From contig OY282354.1 of assembly GCA_958295485.1 (NCBI GenBank), forward strand, positions 806,001 through 870,000: 64,000 nucleotides of DNA, given 5' to 3'. The stretch is from an uncultured Gammaproteobacteria bacterium. GTDB taxonomy: Bacteria > Pseudomonadota > Gammaproteobacteria > Eutrophobiales > Eutrophobiaceae. Positions 27,490 to 35,282 of the stretch are shown one piece after another. Below the pieces are notes generated by a model. The model was not told the DNA's origin, did no database searches, and was given only the letters and a program-made list of their open reading frames with translations. The first letter of the stretch is position 1. The number at the start of each line of letters is the position of its first letter. The position numbers and the translations under genes are program-made.

Positions 27490-27723
27490 ATGACCAGGAA
27501 ACATGATTTTCATTCGGTTGAGTTCTTCCGAAAGATCCGGGATGAACATGCAGCGCTAATATCTGACTGGCCGCAGGAAGAGATCATTGCTTTTTTCAGT
27601 TCTCATGTCGCGGCTGACAAGATATTCCAGCGGGTTGGTGAACTTGGCGACCCTCCCATTGCCTCTCCGGGTTTGTCAGCTGCTGAACCTGCTTCTTGCA
27701 AATATCATAAACCAAAGACCTGA
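27490..27723 (+). CDS. Small protein of unknown function
   Basis: A 77-codon frame starting MTRKHDFHSVEFFRKIRDEH, with ISDWPQEEIIAFFSSHVAADK following. The D-x-V-x-x-x-R-x-I-R-D pattern at the start resembles the small hypothetical proteins often found beside toxin genes, in which a conserved aspartate-rich start precedes a helix. A partner toxin was not found. It follows the REP hairpin; the 3' half seems ordinary until the stop. Low confidence. Confidence 0.4.
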   Translation: MTRKHDFHSVEFFRKIRDEHAALISDWPQEEIIAFFSSHVAADKIFQRVGELGDPPIASPGLSAAEPASCKYHKPKT

Positions 27724-27730
27724 CCTCTTT

Positions 27731-27898
27731 AGTGCTCTACGGCTTGGGCGCTCGCAAGCTTCGACGTAGCGGCGTGAACTCGTTGGCCGGCCGTGCCGTT
27801 ACGACCCCCTGGTTCCATTGGTATTGGGCGAATTGTCTTTCAATCTCGGTCCGGAGTGGATTTCATTTTTCGGCGCGTTGCCTATGGCGACCACGGGT
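27731..27898 (+). pseudogene. Diverged internal fragment of the DUF4143 ATPase
   Basis: The segment (ctctacggcttgggcgctcgcaag and onward, through cgcgttgcctatggcg) aligns to 26517-26680 of the intact gene, which contains the sensor and post-sensor region (CGSSARKL ... LFGALPMA). It has base changes and small indels and no start codon. It shows that a second ATPase copy once lay here and was removed except for an internal piece. Confidence 0.75.
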
Positions 27899-28000
27899 GG
27901 ATAAATAAGAGATAAATAAGGGATAAATAAGGGATAAATAAGGGATAAATAAGGACACTCATAGATTGGGTTAGATGGAAATGGCTCTGGGATTTTTCAG
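27899..28000 (+). repeat. Tandem 12-bp ataaataaggga tract with paralogous flank
   Basis: ataaataaggg repeats four times, followed by ggacactcatagattgggtt and agatggaaatggctctggg. The flank is a diverged copy of 26077-26110 (ggacacccatagattaggtt). The same arrangement therefore occurs left of the intact ATPase and right of the ATPase fragment. Confidence 0.7.
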
Positions 28001-28167
28001 GAGAATGCGCTTTCTCGCTTGATGATGACGTATTATTATTCTCCGCCTCTGAGAGGCAGCCCTGCTTTCGCCCGACACAGCCGGTTTCAGCTTATTCAGG
28101 ACGAGTGCAACCCGGCGCCGGACAGCGCGGGTCAAAGAGGTGAAGCTATCGGGGAACTATCAGGCAG

Positions 28168-29133
28168 CTAACGACAACTCGCCGGGACAGGGACCTGCCA
28201 GAGCCATTGTTGGCCAATCGCCTGACAGTAGGTTTTGAGGTGCGCCGTTGATCCCAACGCTTTCTGCAGCCAGGGGCGGTGTGGCTGCATCGCCCGTTGC
28301 CAGCCTGCTGGCGTGATGCCGAGTTGGTCAATCAAGGGTGGATAAGCGGTCGGGATAGCGCCCCGCTTATCCTCACGGAGGCGCTGCCCAGACCAGTCCA
28401 GCAATTGCAGATAGTCCTCAAAGTCAAACGGGAGCGTGGCGCTTATATCTGCCTCAGCTGCGGTCTCACGGGGCTGGAACGGCATTAACTCCGGGGCAGT
28501 CTGCGCCCGCCGGCGTTTGACCGAAGTATAATCAGATTGTGTCGGGGTGGAGCTAATCCCGGCCCGGACGGGGTTCAAGTCCACGTAGGCCAGGCACTGC
28601 AACACGGCGGCATCATCTAATAATGCCTGTGACTTGAAGCGGCCCTCCCAAAAGCGCCCCTTGCAGTCATCCTCGGCATTGGCGGCGCGGGCAATCTTCT
28701 CGTTCAGATAGCCCATGAAACGGCTGATGCTCGTCAGGATTTGGCGCATTCGGGCTATCTCCGTATCCACCTGGTCCAGCTCCCCTGCTGCCAGCACATC
28801 CCCCGCCTGAAACCGTTTCAGCAGGGGACTGAGGGAATACAACTGTTGCCAACGGTCAAGCACTGCTGTCTGAGAGAGCGAGGCGGCCAACGCCAGGTTG
28901 ACCCGGAGAACCACGTGGTAGTGATTGGACATGATGGCATAGCCGACGAGGTCGATACAGAAGGCTTGAGACAAGGCAAGGAGGCGTTGCTCGACCCAGC
29001 TGCGGCGGTGCTCGTAGCTGTTCCCGGTCAGCCGGTCGAACCCGCACAAGAAGGCGCGCCGGACACAGCGGGAGATACAGTGATAGTAGGGGGTTTCATC
29101 CAGGCAGATTTGTTGGCGTCGTGCAATGGTCAT
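28168..29133 (-). CDS. REP-associated tyrosine transposase (RAYT, IS200-like Y1)
   Basis: A 321-residue Y1-type transposase. The N-terminal strand DETPYYHCISRCVRRAFLCG, the HUH metal motif in MSNHYHVVLRV near residue 68, and the catalytic tyrosine region with FMGYLNEKIARA, FWEGRFKSQALLDD and YVDLNPVRAGIS are the RAYT pattern. RAYTs are single-copy, not self-mobilising transposases that propagate REP hairpins; REP hairpins of the same arm sequence lie on both sides. An AGGAGG site precedes the ATG at 29133. A GGGGTCAGGTC motif is seen at 29149-29158. Confidence 0.88.
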   Translation of the reverse strand: MTIARRQQICLDETPYYHCISRCVRRAFLCGFDRLTGNSYEHRRSWVEQRLLALSQAFCIDLVGYAIMSNHYHVVLRVNLALAASLSQTAVLDRWQQLYSLSPLLKRFQAGDVLAAGELDQVDTEIARMRQILTSISRFMGYLNEKIARAANAEDDCKGRFWEGRFKSQALLDDAAVLQCLAYVDLNPVRAGISSTPTQSDYTSVKRRRAQTAPELMPFQPRETAAEADISATLPFDFEDYLQLLDWSGQRLREDKRGAIPTAYPPLIDQLGITPAGWQRAMQPHRPWLQKALGSTAHLKTYCQAIGQQWLWQVPVPASCR

Positions 29134-29198
29134 GGCTACCTCCTGTAGGGGTCAGGTCATCCTGTGCTGCCAATGATACCAACATCCGACCGAATGTC

Positions 29199-29323
29199 AA
29201 TTTATGGATGTCCTGAATGAGGTAATTTATGGGTGTCCTGAATTTGTGCCGTCCTGAATTTGTCTTGAATTATGGATGTCCTGAATTTACTCCGTCCGAC
29301 CGAATGTCAATTTATGGGTGTCC
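29199..29323. repeat. Cluster of REP half-arms upstream of RAYT
   Basis: The AATTTATGG(G/A)TGTCC arm occurs at 29199-29213, 29224-29238, 29268-29282 (shorter form) and 29309-29323, with the prefix CCGAATGTC at the first and last. These are single arms in direct orientation, not full hairpins. Confidence 0.85.
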
Positions 29324-29381
29324 TAAACCTGCTCTTTCCGCTAAATCTGCTCTCGCCCGTAAGGCGAGGCATTCTTGTCAT
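29307..29381 (-). pseudogene. hicA: HicA toxin stump interrupted by REP
   Basis: ATG at 29379-29381, overlapping the hicB stop, starts MTRMPRLTGE, the conserved first residues of HicA proteins. The frame then passes directly into RFSGKSRF and the REP arm and stops. Only about ten residues of HicA remain. Resemblance is short, so the call leans on position relative to HicB. Confidence 0.45.
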
Positions 29382-29590
29382 ACGGCTAATCTCTGGATGC
29401 CGACCAACTCAAGCGGATTTGGTTCGGGGGCCTTCTCGACCTCAAGCCATAGTGCGATGGCTTCTTCCATTCTCTCCATCAGTTGGTCGATCGACTTGGC
29501 TTGAGTGTGGCATCCCGGCAACGCAGGAACGCTGCCTACATAGTAGCCATCTTCATCTCTCTCGATAACGACCGTATATGTTTCATTCAT
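29378..29590 (-). CDS. hicB: HicB-family antitoxin, partner lost
   Basis: A 70-residue HicB-type protein: TYTVVIERDEDGYYVGSVPALPGC, then HTQAKSIDQLMERMEEAIALWLE. This is the partial RNase-H-like antitoxin core (PF15919-type) with no separate DNA-binding domain. In intact hicBA/hicAB loci it neutralises the small dsRBD toxin HicA; here the following frame is only a stump. A REP arm lies 28 bp upstream of its start. Confidence 0.85.
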   Translation of the reverse strand: MNETYTVVIERDEDGYYVGSVPALPGCHTQAKSIDQLMERMEEAIALWLEVEKAPEPNPLELVGIQRLAV

Positions 29591-29617
29591 TTTCGTTACT
29601 CCGACCGACCGAATGTC

Positions 29618-29632
29618 AATTTATGGGTGTCC
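29618..29632. repeat. REP arm AATTTATGGGTGTCC
   Basis: Single arm with the CCGAATGTC prefix, directly between hicB and the broken antitoxin gene, at the point where that gene's 3' end is lost. Confidence 0.8.
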
Positions 29633-29639
29633 TAAATCT

Positions 29640-29815
29640 GCCCTAAATCTGCTTTCGTTCTCACCTTTACGGCCAGCCTGTGAATCTGCCAGGCCACGTT
29701 CAATTAATGCCCTTGCTCCCGGATGATAAGCCAATTCATCCTATATTGTATTCTCAGACAATGGGTCAATAAGCTGATGGGTAGCTTGTTTAATATTTTG
29801 CGCAGGGGTACTCAT
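29640..29815 (-). pseudogene. Small antitoxin-like gene with premature stop
   Basis: The minus-strand frame from ATG 29813-29815 reads MSTPAQNIKQATHQLIDPLS, then an in-frame TAG where relatives of this small-protein type have tryptophan in a T-W-D-x-L motif, then DELAYHPGARALIERGLADS. This resembles the small RelB/ParD-like antitoxin-type proteins that precede RelE toxins. The frame ends in a REP arm at 29618-29632, so no toxin follows. Confidence 0.5.
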
Positions 29816-30008
29816 GTATCCAAGTATATCAAGACTGACCCTGGGTCGTTACTAATTCCGGGGGCTGTTGAATTTTTGGAGATAAATTTGAGACTCATCC
29901 ATAAATGATGGTATGATTCGGCGGGTCGCGTGGCTGGAATGCTTTTCTGCGTTCGCGGGCTTTGGCGACGAACGGAAATTAAAGGATAATCCCATGGAGG
30001 ATAACCTC

Positions 30009-30809
30009 ATGAAAGCACGAAAACAGTCAGGTTTTACCCTGGTGGAAATTGCCATGGTCTTGGTCCTGGTCGGGCTCCTGTTGGGCGGTATTCTGAAAGG
30101 CCAGCAGCTGATCAATAGCGCCAAGGTGAGAAACATGGCCGATCAAAATTCCGGCATCCAGGCCGCTTATTACGGTTTCATCGACCGCTACCGGCAGGTT
30201 CCGGGCGATATGTTGCCGACGCTGGCGTGCAGCGCGATCACCTCAAGCGTGGACCCCAGCTGTGGCGGCACGCCGACCATCGGCGGCAACCAGAATGGGC
30301 GCGTTGACCAATGGGAAGAGGCCGGCGCGCTTTGGGCCCATTTGGCTCATGCCCGGTTTCTTAACGGAAGCTACGCCGGCAATACTGCCACTGCCGCGCA
30401 ATACGAGACGGGCGTATTAACGGGACAGGTGCCCGGCAACGCATTTCAGCAACCCATCCTGCTTGGTTTTACCGACGATTATGACGACGGCGGCGCTACG
30501 GCGGGTTCAACCGTGCGCCTGGGTTATGTATTTGGCGCGGGCGTTACACCGACGTTACTGCGTGAGTTGGACACAAAGCTGGATGATGGCGACCCGGGCA
30601 GCGGCGTCGTGCGCGGGACGGTCAGCACGGCAAAAACCGGTGAAGCCGCAGTGAGTGGCGATGATTTTGGCGCCGGCAGAGCCGGCAGTGAAGTTGTATT
30701 GTGGTCGTCGGCAGCCGGCGCTGACTGTATCAACAATGCGGATGCGACGGGTTCTTCATGGAACGTAGATAGTGATAATACCCGTTGCAACGCCTTGTTC
30801 TTGTACTGA
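30009..30809 (+). CDS. Type IV pilin-like/type II pseudopilin protein
   Basis: A 266-residue protein. Start ATG 30009 is chosen because GGAGG lies seven bases upstream; 15 bp upstream another ATG is in frame. The leader MKARKQSGFTLVEIAMVLVL is a class III signal with the G-F-T-L-V-E cleavage motif and a hydrophobic helix. The mature part is rich in small and acidic residues with four cysteines in the sequence (two possible disulfides), which fits the pilin fold. No assembly genes are close, so it may be an orphan prepilin. Confidence 0.8.
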   Translation: MKARKQSGFTLVEIAMVLVLVGLLLGGILKGQQLINSAKVRNMADQNSGIQAAYYGFIDRYRQVPGDMLPTLACSAITSSVDPSCGGTPTIGGNQNGRVDQWEEAGALWAHLAHARFLNGSYAGNTATAAQYETGVLTGQVPGNAFQQPILLGFTDDYDDGGATAGSTVRLGYVFGAGVTPTLLRELDTKLDDGDPGSGVVRGTVSTAKTGEAAVSGDDFGAGRAGSEVVLWSSAAGADCINNADATGSSWNVDSDNTRCNALFLY

Positions 30810-30819
30810 TCTCAAAGCA

Positions 30820-31355
30820 GCCGTCATTCTGAATCTGCGAAGTGGGCGCAGAATCTTGTCTGTCCCCTTGAGCGCCTTCGCCCGACTTGTCCTGGGGCGA
30901 AGCGCGGGACTTGTTCCGGGGCGAAGCGCGAGACTTGTTCTGGGGTGCAGCGCGGGACTTGTTCCGAGCCGCAGCGCGGGACTTGTTCCGAGCCGCAGCG
31001 CGGGACTTGTTCCGGGGTGCAGTGCGGGATTTGTTCCGGGGCGAAGCGCCCGACTTGTTCTGGGGCGAAGCGCGGGACTTGTTCCGGGACGAAGCGCGGG
31101 ACTTGTTCCGGGGTGCAGCGCGGGACTTGTTCTGGGGCGAAGCGCGGGACTTGTTCTGGGGCGAAGCGCGGGATTTGTTCCGGGTGGCAGCGCGGGACTT
31201 GTTCCGGGCCGCAGCGCGGGATTTGTTCTGGAGCGAAGCGCCCGACTTGTCCTGGGGTGCAGCGCGGGACTTGTTCTGGGGTGCAGCGCGGGACTTGTCC
31301 TGGGGCGAAGCGCCCGACTTGTTCCGGGGCGAAGCGCAGGACTCAGGATGACGGC
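30820..31355. repeat. Array A: 24-bp tandem repeat in an inverted-repeat frame
   Basis: About 19 copies of a 24-bp unit (gcgcgggacttgttccgggg plus cgaa or tgca variants) fill 30885-31345. The ends are gccgtcattctga (30820-30832) and tcaggatgacggc (31343-31355), an inverted repeat matching at 12 of 13 positions. All frames are open through the array (for example G-L-V-P-G-R-S-A in one frame), but codon content only mirrors the repeat, so I do not call genes here. Confidence 0.9.
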
Positions 31356-31388
31356 TCCGCCAGACGAATTCCGCTTCGGGTTTCCCTT

Positions 31389-31560
31389 ATGCGCGGATGG
31401 AATTACGCTGGTGTCATGACGGGGGTGGCCATTCAATTTCGGCAGCTGACAAAGACCCGCTTCGAGTTCCTCTTATGCGCGGATGGAATTACGCTGGTGT
31501 CATGATGGGGGCGGCCATTCAATTTCGGCAGCTGACAAAGACCCGCTTCGGGTTTCCCTT
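31389..31560 (+). repeat. 86-bp tandem duplication of the ABC ATPase 5' region, two extra copies
   Basis: atgcgcggatggaattacgc occurs at 31389, 31475 and 31561. Each extra copy holds a start region of the ABC protein (MTGVAIQFRQLTKTR or MMGAAIQFRQLTKTR); after 86 bp (not a multiple of three) the frame differs from the next copy. Confidence 0.93.
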
Positions 31561-31587
31561 ATGCGCGGATGGAATTACGCTGGTGTC

Positions 31588-32346
31588 ATGATGGGGGCGG
31601 CCATTCAATTTCGGCAGCTGACAAAGACCCGCGGTGGGCAGGCCGTATTATCGAAGCTGGACCTGGATGTCATCGAGGGTGAGTTTTTGGGATTGATCGG
31701 AGTTAACGGCGCCGGTAAAACCACCTTGATAAAGTGTTTGCTGGATCTTGATTCGGTCGGTTCAGGCAGCATCGCCATTTTCGGCCAGGCGCATTGCGTG
31801 GTCGGAGCCAGGGAGCAGTTGGCTTATTTGCCGGAAAAATTCCTGCCGCCCTGTTACCTGACTGGTCAGGATTTCCTGCGCTACATGGGCAAGCTCCACG
31901 GCCATGATTTCAACCCGGACGAAGTAGGGGAAATGTTGCGCATCCTGGACCTGGAAGCCGCCGCGCTGGATAAATCCGCCGGTCGGCTGTCCAGGGGAAT
32001 GGCGCAGAAACTGGGTTTGGCCGCCTGCCTGTTGAGTGGGAAAAGGCTGCTCGTCATGGATGAACCAATGAGTGGGCTTGATCCAAAAGCCAGGGCCGGT
32101 TTGAAACGCCGCTTGTTGGAGCTGAAACAACAAGGTTACACCTTCTTTTTCAGCGCTCACTTGTTATCGGACGCGGAAAAACTGTGCGACAGGATAGCGA
32201 TATTGCACCAGGGCAAAATTCAGTATGTCGGGTCACCGGCGGCCTGCTGCCGGCATTTCAACGCTCCTGATCTCGAGCAGGCCTATTTATGCTGTATCGA
32301 CGCTGAGTGCCCCCCGGCTCGTCCAGGTCCCCGGGTGCGAGCATGA
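31588..32346 (+). CDS. ABC transporter ATP-binding protein with altered C-terminus
   Basis: About 252 residues from ATG 31588. Walker A GVNGAGKTTLIKCLL near residue 36, Q-loop AYLPEKFLPP, signature LSRGMAQKLGL near 132, Walker B LLVMDEPMSGLDPKARA near 154, H-loop FFFSAHLLSDAEKLCDR near 184: a complete nucleotide-binding domain of the exporter/DrrA class. No permease gene lies nearby. The 3' end departs from what the repeated fragments downstream suggest: after LEQAYLCCIDAE the reading frame enters the repeat patch and stops. The last copy of this end at 33103-33129 continues as GAERSRMSNG, which may be the ancestral tail. Confidence 0.8.
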   Translation: MMGAAIQFRQLTKTRGGQAVLSKLDLDVIEGEFLGLIGVNGAGKTTLIKCLLDLDSVGSGSIAIFGQAHCVVGAREQLAYLPEKFLPPCYLTGQDFLRYMGKLHGHDFNPDEVGEMLRILDLEAAALDKSAGRLSRGMAQKLGLAACLLSGKRLLVMDEPMSGLDPKARAGLKRRLLELKQQGYTFFFSAHLLSDAEKLCDRIAILHQGKIQYVGSPAACCRHFNAPDLEQAYLCCIDAECPPARPGPRVRA

Positions 32347-33130
32347 GCGGGCAGGTAGCGCGGCCGGCATCCAGCTTGCTCCGCTCGTACAGGTCCCCGG
32401 GTGCGAGCATGAGCGGGCTTTGACGGAAGAGGCCCACGCGTATACCTGGCTCGTACAGGTCCCCGGGTGCGAGCATGAGCGGGCTGTGCATTTTGCGACC
32501 TGACCCCATTTTGCATTTTGTTGCATTTTTTGTGAGCGGGCTGTGCATTTTGCGACCTGACCCCATTTTGCCATTTTGTTGTGCATTTTGTTGCAGGTAC
32601 CCGGGCGCGAGCATGAGCAGGCTGTGCATTGTGCGACCTGACCCCATTTTGCGACCTGACCCCATTTTGTGCATGTGGTTACACCTTCTTTTTCAGCGCT
32701 CACTTGTTATCAGACGCGGAAAAACTGTGCGACAGGATAGCGATATTGCACCAGGGCAAAATTCAGTATGTCGGGTCGCCGGCGGCCTGCTGCCGGCATT
32801 TCAACGCTCCTGATCTCAAGCAGGCCTATTTATGCTGTATCGGCGCTGAGCGCCCCCCGGCTCGCGACCTGACCCCATTTCAACGCTCCTGATCTCGAGC
32901 AGGCCTATTTATGCTGTATCGGCGCTGAGCGCCCCCCGGCTCGTACAGGCCCCCGGGTGCGAGCATGAGCAGGCTGTGCATTGTGCGACCTGACCCCATT
33001 TTGGGCGCGGGCTGTGCATTGTGCGACCTGACCCCATTTTGTGCACTGAGCGCCCCCCGGCTCGTCCAGATACCTGGGCGCGAGTATGAGCGGGCCTATT
33101 TATGTTGTATTGGCGCTGAGCGTAGCAGGA
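32313..33130 (+). repeat. Mosaic repeat patch at the 3' end of the ABC gene
   Basis: The patch mixes three parts: (a) a block CTCGTACAGGTCCCCGGGTG plus cgagcatgagcggg, about six times (first at 32313, 32381, 32450); (b) GCGACCTGACCCCATTTT, seven times (32495, 32552, 32633, 32651, 32864, 32985, 33023); (c) fragments of the ABC gene end. Part (a) carries a GCTCG...CGAGC stem. The CCTGACCCC motif is the reverse complement of the GGGGTCAGG motif next to the RAYT gene. Confidence 0.85.
32677..32857 (+). pseudogene. Duplicated 3' fragment of the ABC ATPase
   Basis: Near-identical to 32134-32314 of the ATPase (H-loop through LEQAYLCC). A few substitutions occur (SDAEKLC retained, LKQAYLCC). A shorter third copy lies at 32879-32939 and a fourth at 33090-33130. 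None has a start or Walker motifs. Confidence 0.9.
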
Positions 33131-33575
33131 TGAGCAATGGACGGAGGAAAGCGCAAGCCTGTTGATAAATTCCCCGCCGTTTGCTTTCCCTGGGTCCGGC
33201 GACGTTGCAGCGTTTTATTTCATTCGCTGTGACCCAGTCCTTGATTTCAAGCAGCGCCGGCGGTTTGTCCAGGTCGATGATTGTAACCGGTTTGTTCAAG
33301 CTGTTGGCGAAAACAAGTGTCAATACGGTTCCGCCCTCCAGCTTTTCCGTATTCAGTATGAGAGTGCCGTCACTGTCTTCAACGTTTTTTCTTGTCCTGT
33401 CGCGGTATTCCTTTGAAGCCAGTTCAGTCAGCTGGTAGCGCTCATCTATTCTCCCGTCCTCGGCCGTCCTCCCGGCGGGACACCAGCCGCCATGGGGTAT
33501 ATGCAGCGCAATGGCCACATCCAGGGCCGCGCGATCAACCCCCGCCTGTCCACCAGATATAATTTTTTCAATCAC
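33096..33575 (-). CDS. Putative molybdenum carrier protein (Rossmann-like)
   Basis: About 159 residues from GTG 33573-33575 (an alternative ATG at 33602 adds nine residues). IEKIISGGQAGVDRAALDVA at the N-terminus, GGWCPAGRTAEDGRIDERY, ASKEYRDRTRKNVEDSDGTL and FANSLNKPVTIIDLDK are the arrangement of the YpsA/'putative molybdenum carrier' family (related to lysine decarboxylase-like Rossmann proteins). A single cysteine-bearing core binds a metal or nucleotide in relatives; the role is unproven. The 3' end extends about 20 codons into the ABC repeat patch on the other strand, so the natural C-terminus (after CNVAGPRESKRRGIYQQACAF) may have been lengthened. Confidence 0.75.
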   Translation of the reverse strand: MIEKIISGGQAGVDRAALDVAIALHIPHGGWCPAGRTAEDGRIDERYQLTELASKEYRDRTRKNVEDSDGTLILNTEKLEGGTVLTLVFANSLNKPVTIIDLDKPPALLEIKDWVTANEIKRCNVAGPRESKRRGIYQQACAFLRPLLILLRSAPIQHK

Positions 33576-33576
33576 C

Positions 33577-33682
33577 GCGTCTGACCTCAATGACTGCAAC
33601 AACGCTTCAGCCGGATGCCCGGCCTGCTGTACCTGGTTGCCAGATCCGCGTCTGACCTCAATGGTTGCAACAGCGTTTCAGG
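33577..33682 (-). repeat. 71-bp duplication upstream of the molybdenum-carrier gene
   Basis: gcgtctgacctcaatg(a/g)(c/t)tgcaaca begins at 33577 and 33648. The element lies between the carrier start and the TerB stop and resembles the junction duplications elsewhere. Confidence 0.8.
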
Positions 33683-34142
33683 ATTTATTCTGTTCCGCTA
33701 CTTTATGCTTTGTCTTGATGTAATCCTTATGGGAGATATAGAGCAAGTCGGCGATTTTTCTAATGTAGTATTCTTCGTATTTATCCAGGACGGCGTCGGC
33801 GAATGCAACTTGCCAGAGCAATTCGATTATTTGTATTTTTTCAGCCGCGGCCAGTTTCTCATTCAGCAATCGGGTAAAGTCGTGTAATGAAACGGCGAGA
33901 TCAACTTCCCGGCGCGCCAAGTCTATTAACTCATCTACCTGTCCCGCTTCGATATGAAACCTGTCGACCAGCGCATTTTTTATGATCAGAAGTTCATCGT
34001 CGCCTATTGACGAATCCGCCAGGCTGATCTCCAACATCAACACGGCGGCGGTTAATTCAATGCGATTGCCGGCGTCCGGCCCGGTGTCGTTATCAGCGCC
34101 TTTATCGTTATGCGTAAAGAACTCTTTTAATGATTTAATCAT
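33678..34142 (-). CDS. TerB-family protein
   Basis: A 154-residue helical protein. RIELTAAVLMLEISLADSSI, DELLIIKNALVDRF, VDLAVSLHDFTRLLNEKLAA and LLWQVAFADAVLDKYEEYYIRKIADLL match the TerB fold, in which acidic residues (here the A-D-S-S and F-A-D-A segments) bind metal in many members. The family includes tellurite-resistance TerB and DUF533/YebE proteins with unknown roles. It lies between the putative molybdenum carrier and HspQ on the same strand. Confidence 0.8.
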   Translation of the reverse strand: MIKSLKEFFTHNDKGADNDTGPDAGNRIELTAAVLMLEISLADSSIGDDELLIIKNALVDRFHIEAGQVDELIDLARREVDLAVSLHDFTRLLNEKLAAAEKIQIIELLWQVAFADAVLDKYEEYYIRKIADLLYISHKDYIKTKHKVAEQNKS

Positions 34143-34151
34143 TCACCCGGG

Positions 34152-34469
34152 TTAATTTTTATTTTTATAAGAGGAGTAACGACCATTTTCGAAACTTTCA
34201 AAACAGGCATCAACCAACAGGTGCCTGACAGGTTCAAGAGACGGGTCGTCATCCAGGTTTCTCTCGGCAACGTATGTTTCATGGTCGGCATTATGCACCA
34301 ATACCCTGTACCAGGGTTTGTCTTTCGGCGGTCTGGACAGGGCCATTTTTTCATACCATCCTGCCGCTCCCTGAAAAACGGGATCAACGTCGATTATAAC
34401 GCCCCTGTAGTCGAATAATTTGTGTGTAACGAGTTGGCCGATACTGAATTTGGCATGTTGTAACGTCAT
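34152..34469 (-). CDS. hspQ: Heat-shock protein HspQ (YccV, hemimethylated DNA-binding family)
   Basis: A 105-residue HspQ. FSIGQLVTHKLFDYRGVIIDVDP at the N-terminus, PWYRVLVHNADHETYVAERNL in the middle and NPEV-like H-L-L-V-D-A-C-F at the end are family-specific. HspQ is a heat-shock protein that stimulates Lon and binds hemimethylated oriC DNA. It precedes TerB by 9 bp in the same direction and probably shares its promoter. Confidence 0.9.
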   Translation of the reverse strand: MTLQHAKFSIGQLVTHKLFDYRGVIIDVDPVFQGAAGWYEKMALSRPPKDKPWYRVLVHNADHETYVAERNLDDDPSLEPVRHLLVDACFESFENGRYSSYKNKN

Positions 34470-34560
34470 TTTTCAATTTACACCTTTTTATATGGATTTG
34501 CAGTATTGTAAACGCGGGCAGCTTATGCGCAATAGCTGAATATATACAGACAAGACAGGC

Positions 34561-35268
34561 AATCCGCCAACCAGGCCTGTCCCTGCGTGTCGCAAGCAGG
34601 GGCTTCTGGAAGCTCGCGCCGCCGCTGGTTGGCCCGGCGTCCTCGAAGAAACGCTCCAGCGCGCCAAGGGGCTTCAGGGCGCTCGCGCCGCCGCTGCTGG
34701 TTGGCCCGGCGTCCTCGAAGAAACGCTCCAGCGCGCCAGGGGGGCTTCAGGGCGCTCGCGCCGCCGCTGGTTGGCCCGGCGTCCTCAAAGAAACGCTCCA
34801 GCGCGCCGGGGGCTTCAGGGCGCTCGCGCCGCCGCTGGTTGGCCCGGCGTCCTCGAAGAAACGCTCCAGCGCGCCAGGGGGCTTCAGGGCGCTCGCGCCG
34901 CCGCTGGTTGGCCCGGCGTCCTCGAAGAAACGCTCCAGCGCGCCCGGGGGGCTTCAGGGCGCTCGCGCCGCCGCTGGTTGGCCCGGCGTCCTCGAAGAAA
35001 CGCTCCAGCGCGCCCGAGGGGCTTCAGGGCGCTCGCGCCGCCGCTGGTTGGCCCGGCGTCCTCGAAGAAACGCTCCAGCGCGCCAGGGGGCTTCGGGGCG
35101 CTCGCGCCGCCGCTGGTTGGCCCGGCGTCCTCGAAGAAACGCTCCAGCGCGCCAGGGGGCTTCAGGGCGCTCGCGCCGCCGCTGGTTGGCCCGGCGTCCT
35201 CGAAGAAACGCTCCAGCGCGCCCGGGGGGCTTCGGGAAGCTCGCGCCGCCGGCGCTGGTTGGCTGATT
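34561..35268. repeat. Array B: about 70-bp tandem repeat in an inverted-repeat frame
   Basis: About ten copies of a unit with gcttcagggcgctcgcgccg and ctggttggcccggcgtcctc, plus aagaaacgctccagcgcgcc, spaced by 68-73 bp. The ends are aatccgccaaccag (34561-34574) and ctggttggctgatt (35255-35268), an inverted repeat matching at 13 of 14 positions. Reading frames through the array (A-R-R-P-R-R-N-A-P-A-R) are open but are repeat artefacts. The left end also carries a 29-nt element shared with 40532-40560. Confidence 0.9.
34575..34603. repeat. 29-nt dispersed element, copy 1
   Basis: GCCTGTCCCTGCGTGTCGCA plus AGCAGGGGC. It matches 40532-40560 at 26 of 29 positions and can fold CCTGC/GCAGG. Confidence 0.75.
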
Positions 35269-35282
35269 GCTGGGGCGCGGTC

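Noticed and set aside
30870-31350. Long open frames of 150-215 codons in the 24-bp array
   Set aside because: All three forward frames are open because of the repeat; no start context, no domain, and content mirrors the repeat unit.
32475-33165. Frames of 60-138 codons inside the ABC repeat patch
   Set aside because: They are composed only of repeat units and gene fragments; the sole recognisable part is the duplicated H-loop segment already listed.
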